This document shows, piece after piece, positions 27,106-36,104 of a DNA stretch of 64,000 nt. Position numbers and translations under genes: made by a program. The notes beneath the pieces were generated by a model that saw only the letters and a program-made list of their open reading frames with translations, did not search any database and was not told where the DNA came from. Each line of letters opens with the position of its first letter. Within the stretch, counting starts at the first letter, position 1. The DNA is taken from assembly GCF_002836475.1 (NCBI RefSeq), contig NZ_PJBJ01000030.1:62001-126000 (forward strand). The letters are read 5' to 3'. Origin of the DNA: Flavobacterium sp. ALD4 (GTDB lineage: Bacteria > Bacteroidota > Bacteroidia > Flavobacteriales > Flavobacteriaceae).

Positions 27106-27936
27106 ATGAAAAAAATTACATTAGAATTATTCACAAGTATTATAGGTATTGGTGCCGCATCTGGACTTTTCTTCCAAGACCATTTTCTCTATTTAATTGG
27201 CGACAACAGTAGCTTTTTATACGAATACAACCTCACTGATACTAGCCTCAACAAATACCCACTCCTGCAAAATCCGAGTCAAAACATTCTAAAAAAGGAC
27301 AAACACGACTTTGAATCTCTAACTCATTTTCAAGACACACTCTATATCTTTGGCTCAGGCTCCACCGCACAAAGGAATGCGATGGTCGAATTTGATTTAA
27401 AAACAAGAAAGAAAACCATGACTAATAATCTGGTTGATTTATATGCAGTCATGCAAAGTTTTGGATACATCAAATCGGAAGATTTTAATTTAGAAGGCGT
27501 TATTTATGATGGCGAAAACTGGTATTTATTCAACCGTGGTAATGGGAGCGAAAACAAAAATGTTATTTTCACTCTTCAAGCTAAAAAATTAAACGAAGAA
27601 TTCAGTCTTCTTTCTAACGATTACAAGCTCCCAAAAATAAAAGGGGTTCGTACCAGTTTTACTGATGCAGTCCTGATTGATGGAAAAATTTATTTCTTAG
27701 CCACAGCCGAAAACACCGCCTCTACTTATGAAGATGGCGAAATTCTGGGAACTGTTATTGGTCGCATTGACATTGAAACGATGAAAATAGATTTTACAAA
27801 AAAAATTAGCCCCACAAATAAATTTAAAGGGCTAACCTTATTTTCAAAAAACAAGAACCAAATCCAGTTTCTCCTTTGTGAGAACAAGGATACTTTAGAA
27901 AGCACCATTTACAAACTAAGTGTAGAACTCAACTAA
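27106..27936 (+). CDS. Conserved hypothetical protein (DUF6929-like, WD/Kelch-like beta protein)
   Basis: A 276-residue protein. The frame is open back to 26986, but that portion is the dispersed repeat, so the ATG at 27106 is used. Repeating beta-strand motifs, such as LFFQDHFLYLIGDNSSFLYE, THFQDTLYIFGSG and SFTDAVLIDGKIYFLATAEN, suggest a beta-propeller-like fold. The hydrophobic start (about 1-18) could be a weak signal or just the first strand. I associate this sequence with flavobacterial DUF6929 proteins; function unknown. Its promoter must lie in or before the repeat. Confidence 0.7.
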   Translation: MKKITLELFTSIIGIGAASGLFFQDHFLYLIGDNSSFLYEYNLTDTSLNKYPLLQNPSQNILKKDKHDFESLTHFQDTLYIFGSGSTAQRNAMVEFDLKTRKKTMTNNLVDLYAVMQSFGYIKSEDFNLEGVIYDGENWYLFNRGNGSENKNVIFTLQAKKLNEEFSLLSNDYKLPKIKGVRTSFTDAVLIDGKIYFLATAENTASTYEDGEILGTVIGRIDIETMKIDFTKKISPTNKFKGLTLFSKNKNQIQFLLCENKDTLESTIYKLSVELN

Positions 27937-27954
27937 CGAAACAGAAGGTTATTT

Positions 27955-28827
27955 CTATAATTTAGTAGTCTGAACCGTTTCCCGGTTCTTCTGCTCTTTT
28001 AGAATATCACTTAGAAAAGGCGTGGTTTGTTCCTCAATTTCCTTTTCTGAAATATCTAATGCCTTCTGATTAGCAACTAATTGCAACCATGGTTTAGGCG
28101 CTATAAAATCATAACTACCAAAAACAATTACAGGAGTCCCTTTTACTTTAACCGTTTCTGAATCGGCTAATTGCCACTCATCAGCCCACTCATATAAAAG
28201 TTTAGCATCTTTCTCCTGAAGTCTCAAACAAGAATGAGAGGCCGGATAACCCGGTAAGCTATATTCATGCCATCCCACACCCAGTTTATTTTCTACGTTG
28301 AAGTTCCAACGCAAATCCCACTCATCATCAAATGTACTTGTAGTTTCCTCTGCTTTCCAATTCGTAAAGAAGAGTCCCGTTGGTGTTTTGTATTTTTCAC
28401 TCCCCATATTAGTGGGTCCAGCATAAGTCAACTGTCCTTTTTCATAAGCGGCAAATGTTTGTGTCGGGTACGAAAAAAATATGATTTTTTTTACGTCTTT
28501 TAAGTACGAAACTGTCAATGGAAATGGTAGATAGAACTCAATATCTCCGCTCATATCCCCCGGAATTAAGATCGAATCCATTTGCTTCAGATTGGTAGCA
28601 TCGGTTCGGTTAACAGCATAAGCTATACCAAGCATTTTGTCATCGCCTGCATGTGCAGCTAACCATTGTTTCGTGTTTTCTAGATGATAAGAAACACTCT
28701 TCGGTTCTTGTCGTGTGATGACCGGAACACTTTCCACGCTTTCCACGCTTTCAACATTATCCTGTTGTTTGCATGAAACTATAAGAATCATGACACTAAT
28801 ATTCAAAAGAAGGGCTAATTTTTTCAT
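27955..28827 (-). CDS. L,D-transpeptidase (YkuD) lipoprotein
   Basis: A 290-residue periplasm-facing enzyme with a lipobox (IVSC, lipid Cys19). The YkuD catalytic segment is HSCLRLQEKDA, with H198 and nucleophile C200; the usual SHGC is SHSC here. Upstream pieces IIFFSYPTQTFAAYEKG and YKTPTGLF match the family. L,D-transpeptidases cross-link peptidoglycan or attach proteins to it. A 9-bp tandem repeat at 28730-28756 encodes VES repeats just after the lipid anchor. It ends 19 bases from the convergent hypothetical gene. Confidence 0.9.
   Translation of the reverse strand: MKKLALLLNISVMILIVSCKQQDNVESVESVESVPVITRQEPKSVSYHLENTKQWLAAHAGDDKMLGIAYAVNRTDATNLKQMDSILIPGDMSGDIEFYLPFPLTVSYLKDVKKIIFFSYPTQTFAAYEKGQLTYAGPTNMGSEKYKTPTGLFFTNWKAEETTSTFDDEWDLRWNFNVENKLGVGWHEYSLPGYPASHSCLRLQEKDAKLLYEWADEWQLADSETVKVKGTPVIVFGSYDFIAPKPWLQLVANQKALDISEKEIEEQTTPFLSDILKEQKNRETVQTTKL
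28730..28756. repeat. 9-bp tandem repeat in the L,D-transpeptidase gene
   Basis: Two exact units ctttccacg (28730-28738, 28739-28747) and a third partly diverged unit, read as VESVESVES on the minus strand, in the linker after the lipid anchor. Unit number could vary without breaking the frame. Confidence 0.75.
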
Positions 28828-28860
28828 AGTTACAATTTATACTACAAAATTGATCTATTT

Positions 28861-28877
28861 TAACATTTAAAATGTTA
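28861..28877. promoter_or_regulatory. 17-bp palindrome between divergent genes
   Basis: TAACATTT-A-AAATGTTA: 8-bp arms complementary around one base. It lies 34 bases upstream of the L,D-transpeptidase start and 75 bases before the CPBP gene's promoter. Its size and symmetry suit a dimeric repressor site, although the AT-rich surroundings make a chance match possible. Confidence 0.4.
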
Positions 28878-28951
28878 TATAATTATTTGAATTATTTATC
28901 TAATTTAAATGTTTAGACCTAGTCGAAATTAACTTTTTTTTTGCTTTCTGT

Positions 28952-28984
28952 TTTGCCATTAAAAAAAAGAATGGCTTAACTTTG
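28952..28984 (+). promoter_or_regulatory. Promoter TTTG - N21 - TAACTTTG for the CPBP protease gene
   Basis: The -33 element TTTG (28952-28955) and the -7 box TAACTTTG (28977-28984) both match the Bacteroidetes consensus with normal spacing, about 45 bases before the start at 29029. Confidence 0.7.
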
Positions 28985-29028
28985 CTTAAAGAAAAATAAA
29001 ATTTGTAATTGACTTATTACGGTGAAAA

Positions 29029-29724
29029 TTGACTGACTTAGCTAAAAAATTAAAAAAAAACTCACCTTCACTTGGTAGTATTTTCTTTTTATTGATATTA
29101 CTATTAAGTACTGCTGTATTATCAAACCAATTATTTAATCTAAACAGTTCTAATCATGAAACATCGTTTTTTTTCACGAGAATAGCGATCTGGTTTTGTT
29201 TACTGTTCGTCTATATGTATGCCATTATAATAGAAAAGCGACCTTTGCTATTATGGAAAGAAAAAAAATATGCATTAGGGTTTTATATAAAATCAATTAT
29301 CTCAACAATGCTAGTTTTGATCTTGGTAGTATTCGCTTTAAGCTTAACCTTTAAATTAGCCGATTCAAATATTGACAGTGAAAAGATGAAAGTTCTTGTT
29401 CAAGTTTTTAAAAAAAATCGACTTCTACTTGTTTTCACTTGTTTAACTGCTGGAATTACTGAAGAAATAATCTTTAGAGGCTATTTACTACCAAGATTGG
29501 AAATTCTGTTAAAAAATAAAAATTTATCAGTCATTATATCAAGCATATTTTTTGGACTTATACATTATGGTTACGGAACTAGTATTCAAATAATTGGCCC
29601 CATTCTAATAGGGCTTGTATTTGGAGTTCATTACCAAAAATACAGAAATATTAAAATTTTAATAATTTGTCATTTCTTATGGGACTTAATTGCTTTGCTT
29701 GTAAAAACTGGCCAAACACAATAG
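29029..29724 (+). CDS. CPBP family intramembrane metalloprotease
   Basis: A 231-residue multi-pass membrane protein of the CAAX-protease/bacteriocin-processing (Abi) family. Motif 1 is EEIIFRG (E145, E146, R150) and motif 2 has a histidine in FFGLIHYGYG (H179). Another H near WDL (CHFLWDL) completes motif 3/4. Members are intramembrane glutamate proteases; substrate unknown. The start is TTG, with a good promoter upstream. The next gene is a separate SDR. Confidence 0.87.
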   Translation: MTDLAKKLKKNSPSLGSIFFLLILLLSTAVLSNQLFNLNSSNHETSFFFTRIAIWFCLLFVYMYAIIIEKRPLLLWKEKKYALGFYIKSIISTMLVLILVVFALSLTFKLADSNIDSEKMKVLVQVFKKNRLLLVFTCLTAGITEEIIFRGYLLPRLEILLKNKNLSVIISSIFFGLIHYGYGTSIQIIGPILIGLVFGVHYQKYRNIKILIICHFLWDLIALLVKTGQTQ

Positions 29725-29767
29725 AAAACATCAATACTCTTAAAAATAATTCATAAACAAAAATAAC

Positions 29768-30484
29768 ATGACTGACTTAAAAAATAAAAATGCGCTAATT
29801 ACAGGTGCCGGAAAAGGAATTGGAAAAGCAATCGCTATTGCTTTGGCGAAAGAAGGCGTGAATGTAATTTTAGTGTCCCGTACCCAATCTGATTTGGACG
29901 AGGTAGCAACGGAGGTTAATAACTTAGGAATAAAATCATTGACACTTACAGCTGATGTCTCCGATATTTGTTCGGTAGATAAAGCCGTGGCACAAGCCTT
30001 GGATAAATTTAAAACAATTGATATATTAATTAATAATGCCGGAATTGCCGCTTTTGGTAAATTTCTAGAACTCGAACCTAAAGCATGGGAGCGTATCATT
30101 CAGGTGAACTTAATGGGAACCTACTATACTACCCGCGCGGTCTTACCTAACATGATTGAAAGACAAACTGGAGATATCATAAACATTTCCTCGACTGCAG
30201 GATTGAAAGGAAATGCATTAACCAGCGCGTACAGTGCATCTAAATTTGCTGTTTTAGGACTAACAGAATCCTTAATGCAGGAAGTTCGAAAACATAACAT
30301 TCGCGTCACTGCCTTAACTCCGAGCACGGTTGGCACTGAAATGGCCAAAGATTTAAAACTAACAGATGGTAATCCTGAAAACGTAATGCAAGCTGAAGAT
30401 GTAGCCGAATTAATCATCGCTCAGTTAAAGTTAAACCGACGCGTATTTATTAAAGATGCAGGCATTTGGTCAACAAACCCATAA
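29768..30484 (+). CDS. fabG: Short-chain dehydrogenase/reductase, 3-ketoacyl-ACP reductase-like
   Basis: A 238-residue classical SDR. The Rossmann motif [11 protein letters not shown] is near residue 12-22, NNAG follows ([12 protein letters not shown]), the catalytic Ser and Y-x3-K are in ISSTAGLKG and YSASKFAV, and the ending has PSTVGTEM. The family includes FabG-type 3-ketoacyl reductases; the name is by similarity and the actual substrate could differ. It stands 43 bases after the CPBP gene and ends at a convergent terminator with mtaB. Confidence 0.85.
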   Translation: MTDLKNKNALITGAGKGIGKAIAIALAKEGVNVILVSRTQSDLDEVATEVNNLGIKSLTLTADVSDICSVDKAVAQALDKFKTIDILINNAGIAAFGKFLELEPKAWERIIQVNLMGTYYTTRAVLPNMIERQTGDIINISSTAGLKGNALTSAYSASKFAVLGLTESLMQEVRKHNIRVTALTPSTVGTEMAKDLKLTDGNPENVMQAEDVAELIIAQLKLNRRVFIKDAGIWSTNP

Positions 30485-30549
30485 ATAATTAAGGGAATTG
30501 TCAAATAGTCAAATGGCCACAAGTCAAATACAATCTTGACTTAAATAAA

Positions 30550-30593
30550 AAACCATTGAAAGATTAAGTTTTACCTTAATCTCTTAATGGTTT
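30550..30593. terminator. Convergent hairpin between fabG-like and mtaB
   Basis: Nested stems aaaccatt / aatggttt (30550-30557, 30586-30593) and agattaag / cttaatct (30561-30568, 30575-30582) form a long nearly continuous hairpin between the two convergent genes. Confidence 0.7.
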
Positions 30594-30625
30594 AATAGTT
30601 TAAACTTTAAATTATTTTAAAGTAC

Positions 30626-31954
30626 CTACACCTCAATCGCTACAAATTCCATTCTAACACTGCCATCAGTATCAATTGTAGTTAAGTTGATTTCATGCAA
30701 GGTATTCACTAATTCCGGATTCCATGGTGTTTTTACTTTAACGTAGTTTTCTGTAAAACCATGAATGTAACCCTCTTTATTTTCGCTTTCAAAAAGAACT
30801 GTTCTCGTACTTTCCAACTGGCTTTCATAAAAAGCGCGGCGTTTTTTAACCGATAATCCACGCATCATTTTACTTCTTTTCACACGGACATTTTCAGGCA
30901 CCACACCCGCCATTTCCGCAGCTTCAGTATTATCACGTTCAGAATACTTGAATACATGCAAATAAGAAATATCCATTTCATTCAAATAACGATAGGTTTC
31001 CAAAAAATGCTCATCGGTTTCACCGGGAAAGCCAACAATCACATCCACACCAATACAGGCATGAGGCATCACTTCTCTAATTTTATTTACTCTTTCAGTA
31101 TATATTTCGCGCTGGTAACGACGCTTCATTAATTTCAGAATATCGTTACTTCCAGATTGCAATGGGATATGAAAATGCGGTACAAAAGTTCTGCTTTTCG
31201 AAACAAATTCTATCGTTTCATTTTTCAATAAATTAGGTTCAATGGACGAAATTCGCAAACGCTCTATCCCTTCTACTTTGTCCAATTCCTGAACCAATTC
31301 CAAGAACGTATGTTCATGTTTTTTGTTTCCAAATTCCCCTTTTCCGTAATCCCCAATATTCACACCGGTAAGAACAATTTCTTTGATGTTCTGCTGCGAA
31401 ATTTCGTAAGCATTTTTTAAAACATTTTCCAATTCATCACTTCTGGAAATCCCTCTAGCAAGTGGAATCGTACAATACGTACATTTGTAATCACAACCAT
31501 CCTGCACCTTCAAGAAAGCACGGGTTCTATCGCCTATCGAGTAACTTCCCACATAGAAATCAGCATCAGCTATCTCGCAAGAATGTACTTCACCAAAATC
31601 ATTTTTAGACAAATCATTAATATAATCGGTAATTTTAAATTTCTCTGTAGCTCCCAGAACCAAATCAACTCCATCAACTGCTGCTAATTCTTCCGGTTTC
31701 AACTGCGCATAACAACCCACAGCGGCTACAAAAGCTTTATTGTTGAGCTTCATTGCTTTTTTGACCACTTGTTTAAACTGCTTGTCTGCATTTTCAGTAA
31801 CCGAGCACGTATTAATCACATACATATCAGCGACTTCTTCAAAATCAACACGGTCAAAACCTTCGTCCTGAAAGTTTCTCGCAATAGTAGAGGTTTCTGA
31901 AAAATTCAGTTTGCATCCAAGCGTATAAAAGGCAACTTTTTTTCTGTTTTCCAT
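30626..31954 (-). CDS. mtaB: tRNA t6A37 methylthiotransferase
   Basis: A 442-residue radical-SAM methylthiotransferase. The N-terminal UPF0004 cluster-binding cysteines are in LGCKLNFSE, TCSVTENAD and AVGCYAQ. The radical-SAM cluster is QDGCDYKCTYCTIP, and a C-terminal TRAM domain is present (around ENYVKVKTPW). The MtaB group converts t6A to ms2t6A at position 37 of tRNAs reading ANN codons. A TAAATTTG box lies about 60 bases upstream. Convergent with the SDR. Confidence 0.95.
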   Translation of the reverse strand: MENRKKVAFYTLGCKLNFSETSTIARNFQDEGFDRVDFEEVADMYVINTCSVTENADKQFKQVVKKAMKLNNKAFVAAVGCYAQLKPEELAAVDGVDLVLGATEKFKITDYINDLSKNDFGEVHSCEIADADFYVGSYSIGDRTRAFLKVQDGCDYKCTYCTIPLARGISRSDELENVLKNAYEISQQNIKEIVLTGVNIGDYGKGEFGNKKHEHTFLELVQELDKVEGIERLRISSIEPNLLKNETIEFVSKSRTFVPHFHIPLQSGSNDILKLMKRRYQREIYTERVNKIREVMPHACIGVDVIVGFPGETDEHFLETYRYLNEMDISYLHVFKYSERDNTEAAEMAGVVPENVRVKRSKMMRGLSVKKRRAFYESQLESTRTVLFESENKEGYIHGFTENYVKVKTPWNPELVNTLHEINLTTIDTDGSVRMEFVAIEV

Positions 31955-32015
31955 AGGGATAAACTACGTTTTTAGTAGTAACTTATTATATTTACATCTT
32001 TGTAAAAAGAGTTTG

Positions 32016-32023
32016 CAAATTTA
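32016..32023 (-). promoter_or_regulatory. -7 box TAAATTTG for mtaB
   Basis: Exact TAnnTTTG match on the minus strand about 62 bases before the mtaB start at 31954, in the gap shared with the divergent solute-binding gene. No clear -33 element. Confidence 0.4.
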
Positions 32024-32041
32024 CGTACAATATTCTTTAAA

Positions 32042-33658
32042 ATGAAATCAATAATTACCTATATATCAACGCTTTGTATTGTATTAACATTTGCTTCTTG
32101 TGGAAAAGACAGTACAAAAAATAAAGATCATCTTGTTTTTCGTTACAATGAAAGCTCTAATATCACTTCGCTTGACCCTGCTTTCTCAAAAGTACAATCG
32201 AATATATGGGCTTGCAATCACATTTTCAATGGTTTACTCCAATTGGACGAAAAATTAAATATACAACCCGATATAGCTAAATCTTGGTCTGTTTCTCCCG
32301 ATGCAAAAACCTATACTTTTACCTTGCGAATGGACATCTATTTCCAAAAGCACATTTTATTTGGCAAGGACAGTACGAGAACCGTAAATGCATCTGATTT
32401 TGAATACAGCCTCAACCGATTACTCGATGAAAAAGTAGCTTCTCCCGGCGGTTGGGTTTTACAAAACGTAGCCAGCTTCAAAGCAGAAAATGACAGCGTT
32501 TTTCAAATCAAACTGATCAAGCCTTTCCCCGCTTTCTTAGGGCTAATGACTATGAAATATGCCTCCGTAGTACCTAAAGAAGTCGTTTCTCATTATGGTA
32601 GCGACTTTCGATCTCACCCAATAGGAACTGGCCCTTTCCAAATGAAATTATGGGAAGAAAATGTAAAACTAGTTTTGCGCAAAAATCCCTTGTTTTATGA
32701 AAAAGACGAGAAAGGAAATGCACTGCCTTACTTGGAAGCCGTTGCCATTACCTTTTTACCGGATAAGCAAAGTGGTTTTTTACAATTTATACAAGGAAAA
32801 TTAGATTTCACTTCAGGCCTAGACCCTTCCTATAAAGATGATATTCTAACACAAACAGGAGAATTGCAGCCCAAATACAAAGACGAAGTTAACTTAATCA
32901 CCGGACCCTATCTGAATACTGAATATTTAGGTTTCCGTATGGACGGCGACAATAAAGCCGTATTAGACTTACGCATTCGTCAAGCGATGAATTACGGTTT
33001 CGACCGGCAAAAAATGATTACCTATTTGCGAAATAATATGGGAACCCCAGCAGTAAACGGAATCATCCCTACAGGCTTACCTAGTTTTAATAATGCCAAA
33101 GGATACACCTACGATAGCGAAAAAGCAAAAGAGTTGGTGAGTGAGTATAAGAAAGCCACAGGTGATAAAAACCCCGTAATTCAGCTAAGCACTAATGCGT
33201 CTTATGTCGACATTGGAGAGTTTTTACAAAGGGAGTGGCAAAAAATAGGATTAGATGTACAAGTAGATATCAGCCCTCCTTCCACTTTACGCCAAGCCAT
33301 TTCTACCGGAAAAGTTTCTTTTTTCAGAGCGAGCTGGATTGCTGATTATCCCGATGCCGAGAATTATTTATCCCTGTTTTACAGTAAAAACTTCTCTCCG
33401 GATGGCCCAAACTACACTCATTTTAAAAATGAGGAATTCGATCGTCTATACGAACAGGCTTTTAAGGAAACTAATGACCAAAAACGTTTTGTTTTGTATC
33501 AGAAAATGGACAAAATCATTATTGATGAAGCGCCAATAATTCCTTTGTTTTATGACAAGGTTGCTCGATTCACCAGAAAAGATGTTTCTGGATTAGGAAT
33601 TAACCCGTTGAATTTATTGAGCTTGAAAAAAGTAAAAAAGAACATCCCTAAATCGTAA
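32042..33658 (+). CDS. ABC transporter peptide-binding lipoprotein (SBP family 5)
   Basis: A 538-residue extracytoplasmic solute-binding protein with a lipobox (FASC, lipid Cys about 20). It begins FRYNESSNITSLDPAFSK and continues with the SBP_bac_5 landmarks HIFNGLLQLDEK, SWSVSPDAKTYTFTLR, GTGPFQM and RQAMNYGFDRQKMITY. It should bind oligopeptides or similar molecules for import. No permease or ATPase genes lie beside it, so it must work with components encoded elsewhere. Followed 7 bases later by the hypothetical gene. Confidence 0.93.
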   Translation: MKSIITYISTLCIVLTFASCGKDSTKNKDHLVFRYNESSNITSLDPAFSKVQSNIWACNHIFNGLLQLDEKLNIQPDIAKSWSVSPDAKTYTFTLRMDIYFQKHILFGKDSTRTVNASDFEYSLNRLLDEKVASPGGWVLQNVASFKAENDSVFQIKLIKPFPAFLGLMTMKYASVVPKEVVSHYGSDFRSHPIGTGPFQMKLWEENVKLVLRKNPLFYEKDEKGNALPYLEAVAITFLPDKQSGFLQFIQGKLDFTSGLDPSYKDDILTQTGELQPKYKDEVNLITGPYLNTEYLGFRMDGDNKAVLDLRIRQAMNYGFDRQKMITYLRNNMGTPAVNGIIPTGLPSFNNAKGYTYDSEKAKELVSEYKKATGDKNPVIQLSTNASYVDIGEFLQREWQKIGLDVQVDISPPSTLRQAISTGKVSFFRASWIADYPDAENYLSLFYSKNFSPDGPNYTHFKNEEFDRLYEQAFKETNDQKRFVLYQKMDKIIIDEAPIIPLFYDKVARFTRKDVSGLGINPLNLLSLKKVKKNIPKS

Positions 33659-33665
33659 CACTCAA

Positions 33666-34250
33666 ATGAAAAAAGCTATTATATTCTTTCTTCTTTTTCA
33701 GGTGCTAACCACAAATGCTCAAAATAGTATTGAATGGGATGGTACCTACCAACTACAATTAACAGATTTTCAATCAAAAGCCACTCAAATAGGAGCTGAG
33801 GTTAGCATTACCAGTATACATACTGCTTCAAGCCTTGATTTTGGATTCATGATGAATAATGTAGAGTTTATGTTTACCAAAAACTTCAATTCGAAAGTAA
33901 ACTGCTCTTTCCAACGAGATGCAGGATCTTTAATCGCTCCAGATACAATTACGGCTAACAAACTACTGGATTTTGCGCGTTATGAATTTGACTTATCTGA
34001 ACTCTATGCCCGTAAATTGCGTAAAGAAATCTACGAGCAGAAAGGAACTTTTTCTGATGTCAGTTTTTTAAAAGTTATATATGACCAAATACAAAATAAA
34101 TATGCCGAAGAGCATGCCATGGCAACAAAAACAACTAATCTAGGCCTTGACACAGTGAAACTAACTGCGCTGCATACCGAAGTATCAAAACAAATTCAGA
34201 ACTATCCTGATTTTTGTAAAAGTTGCAAACCACCTAAGAAAAAGAAATAA
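33666..34250 (+). CDS. Secreted protein of unknown function
   Basis: A 194-residue protein with a signal peptide (MKKAIIFFLLFQVL, ending TNAQ). I do not recognise a domain. Visible features: a beta-rich first half with IEWDGTYQLQLTDF, a helical second half (LSELYARKLRKEIYEQ), two cysteines near the end (FCKSC) and a basic KKKK tail. The 7-base gap to the solute-binding lipoprotein gene argues for co-transcription and perhaps a shared periplasmic role. Confidence 0.65.
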   Translation: MKKAIIFFLLFQVLTTNAQNSIEWDGTYQLQLTDFQSKATQIGAEVSITSIHTASSLDFGFMMNNVEFMFTKNFNSKVNCSFQRDAGSLIAPDTITANKLLDFARYEFDLSELYARKLRKEIYEQKGTFSDVSFLKVIYDQIQNKYAEEHAMATKTTNLGLDTVKLTALHTEVSKQIQNYPDFCKSCKPPKKKK

Positions 34251-34255
34251 AATCG

Positions 34256-35053
34256 TTAATTCAAAATAAATCTACGTACAACCTCAGCAACACCATGATT
34301 ATTATTTGAAGCTACAATAACATTAGCTCTGTCTCTCAATTCAGGAGTGACATTATCGACCCAAACACCTAGTCCTGCATATTCAATCATCGTCAAGTCA
34401 TTCCCTGCGTTCCCAACAGCTATGATTTCACTTTGGTGAATACCTAGTTTCTCTGCCAATATTCTTATACTTGCCGCTTTGTCTATACCAGTTTGTGCCA
34501 CTTCCAGGAAAAAAGGCTTTGACATGCTGACGCTCAAATGAGGCATGGCCAATTTCAAGTCTTTTTCTACTTCTTTTAGATAACTTGGCTCTTCCAATAA
34601 AATACATTTTACAGCCGATGAATTAACGGCTGCCCTGAAATCCACCACTTTATTATGCACTAAACCTGTAATATTAAGCTCAATATCGATGTATTCTGAA
34701 TTCGTTTCGCTCACTACTTTACCATCAATATACGTAATGATATGGGTTTTACTTTTTAGGCTATATTCATATAATTCGTGAATTTGTTCCTTAGTCAAGG
34801 TCTGCTCAAAAATTACTTTATCCTCCTTTAAATCTGTAATTACAGCACCATTATAAGAGATCATGTACGAATTGTCCATTTTCAATTCTCTGGCATACGC
34901 TATCATTGCAGGCGTTGGTCTCCCTGATGCCAAAATAACATAAACCCCTTTTTCCTGAGCTTTAAAAAGCATCTCTTTATTTTCTTCCGAAATTGTATGG
35001 TCGTCTGTCAACAAGGTATCATCCATGTCTATAACCAGCATCTTATATTTCAT
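34256..35053 (-). CDS. Cof-type HAD-IIB family phosphatase
   Basis: A 265-residue HAD enzyme. Motif I is DMDDTLLTDD near residues 9-18, motif II SGRPTPAM, motif III includes K of GIDKAAS, and motif IV is VGNAGNDLTMIEYAG. The cap is type IIB. These enzymes dephosphorylate sugar phosphates and cofactors such as PLP or FMN; the substrate is not predictable. A terminator for the upstream neighbour lies beyond its start. Confidence 0.92.
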   Translation of the reverse strand: MKYKMLVIDMDDTLLTDDHTISEENKEMLFKAQEKGVYVILASGRPTPAMIAYARELKMDNSYMISYNGAVITDLKEDKVIFEQTLTKEQIHELYEYSLKSKTHIITYIDGKVVSETNSEYIDIELNITGLVHNKVVDFRAAVNSSAVKCILLEEPSYLKEVEKDLKLAMPHLSVSMSKPFFLEVAQTGIDKAASIRILAEKLGIHQSEIIAVGNAGNDLTMIEYAGLGVWVDNVTPELRDRANVIVASNNNHGVAEVVRRFILN

Positions 35054-35082
35054 TTATCTTTTATAATTATGATAAACCCATT

Positions 35083-35131
35083 AAAAAAGAAAACCCTGAT
35101 ACCATAATAGCTACCCAGGGTTTTCTTTTTT
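35083..35131. terminator. Terminator after the DUF2007 gene
   Basis: Arms aaaaaagaaaaccctg (35083-35098) and cagggttttctttttt (35116-35131) are exact complements. It can terminate in either direction and lies directly downstream of the minus-strand DUF2007 gene. Confidence 0.85.
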
Positions 35132-35145
35132 AAATCATCGGTCCT

Positions 35146-35364
35146 TTAAATACTTAACCTAAATTCCTCAATAACCGGGTTTGCCTTTGCAAAATCAGTT
35201 TCTTGTATAAAAACCTCCACAGCAGAACCCGAGCTTCCAAAACCGGCTAATCTAGCAGATTGAATATTATCCTTCATGACTGTATCAACACCTATCGCTT
35301 CAATTTTTTCTTTTAAAGCCATTGCCAATATTTCGCTTCCTGAAAACACTTTCATTAATCCCAT
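35146..35364 (-). CDS. DUF2007 small signal-transduction-like protein
   Basis: A 72-residue protein that starts MGLMKVFSGSEILAMALKEK and has VDTVMKDNIQSARLAGFGSS, matching DUF2007 (putative prokaryotic signal transducing protein). A cytoplasmic role is likely; no function is known for this group. It lies 15 bases downstream of the DEAD-like gene in the same orientation, so the pair is probably co-transcribed. Confidence 0.8.
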   Translation of the reverse strand: MGLMKVFSGSEILAMALKEKIEAIGVDTVMKDNIQSARLAGFGSSGSAVEVFIQETDFAKANPVIEEFRLSI

Positions 35365-35379
35365 CTTATTTATTTTATG

Positions 35380-36030
35380 TTATTTTGTTTCCTCTTCTTC
35401 CTCATCCTCTTCTTCAGCTTCTTCAATTTCAAATAGATAGGGCTCTACCATCATTTTATCGGCAAGGCTTTCTATTCGGTCGGTAAGTCGTTCTGAGAAA
35501 ATAATTCGTTGTGTTTTATTGATGCTGTTTGACATACGCATCAGTTTAGTTTCATGGCGCAATTTTAAAATAGAATCTGCATCATCAATAATAAACATTT
35601 TCAATCTGTTTACATTAAAACCGGCAGTCGTAAACATTTCACCCAACTTATTAGGTGTCCCTACCAACACATCAACTCCACCAGAAATATAATTCTTGTC
35701 ATATTCCATATCGCCCCTATCATGCACTCCGTAAACCACCAAATCAGTATGCCTTTCGAATTTTTCGAAGATGGCTTCCATTTCTAACACTTTGGCTTTA
35801 TCTTCCACGATAATCAAAGCACGAGGCGACTGTTCTCCCTCGCAAACCAATTGTTGGATCACGTTGATAACAATAGTTGTAGATTTCCCACTTCCTTTTG
35901 GTGCGATAATAATACAGTCAGCACCACTTTTTAAAGCAGAAAAAGTCTCTTTTTGTAATGCATTGGCTTGGGTTAAACCGATTTCAACTAATCCTTCTCG
36001 TAACTTTTCGTTTATTTTCTTTAATTTCAT
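35380..36030 (-). CDS. DEAD-like RNA helicase N-terminal domain protein (single RecA domain)
   Basis: A 216-residue protein holding only the first RecA domain of a DEAD-box helicase. Visible: a Q-motif-like LTQANALQKETF, Walker A APKGSGKST (43-51), TPNKLG (125-130), and IIDDAD at 147-152 in place of DEAD. Motif III (SAT) is not evident; FSE stands there. The second RecA domain (motifs IV-VI) is missing and an acidic tail (EEAEEEDEEEEE) ends the protein. Helicase activity is therefore doubtful. Such short forms are, to my knowledge, conserved in flavobacteria, so it is probably not a broken gene. Confidence 0.83.
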   Translation of the reverse strand: MKLKKINEKLREGLVEIGLTQANALQKETFSALKSGADCIIIAPKGSGKSTTIVINVIQQLVCEGEQSPRALIIVEDKAKVLEMEAIFEKFERHTDLVVYGVHDRGDMEYDKNYISGGVDVLVGTPNKLGEMFTTAGFNVNRLKMFIIDDADSILKLRHETKLMRMSNSINKTQRIIFSERLTDRIESLADKMMVEPYLFEIEEAEEEDEEEEETK

Positions 36031-36104
36031 TTCTTATTATTGAAAGAGTAAAAAACAGAAAAATTGAATCCCAATCGTTCTGCTTTTTAATCATTAAGTT
36101 ATTT

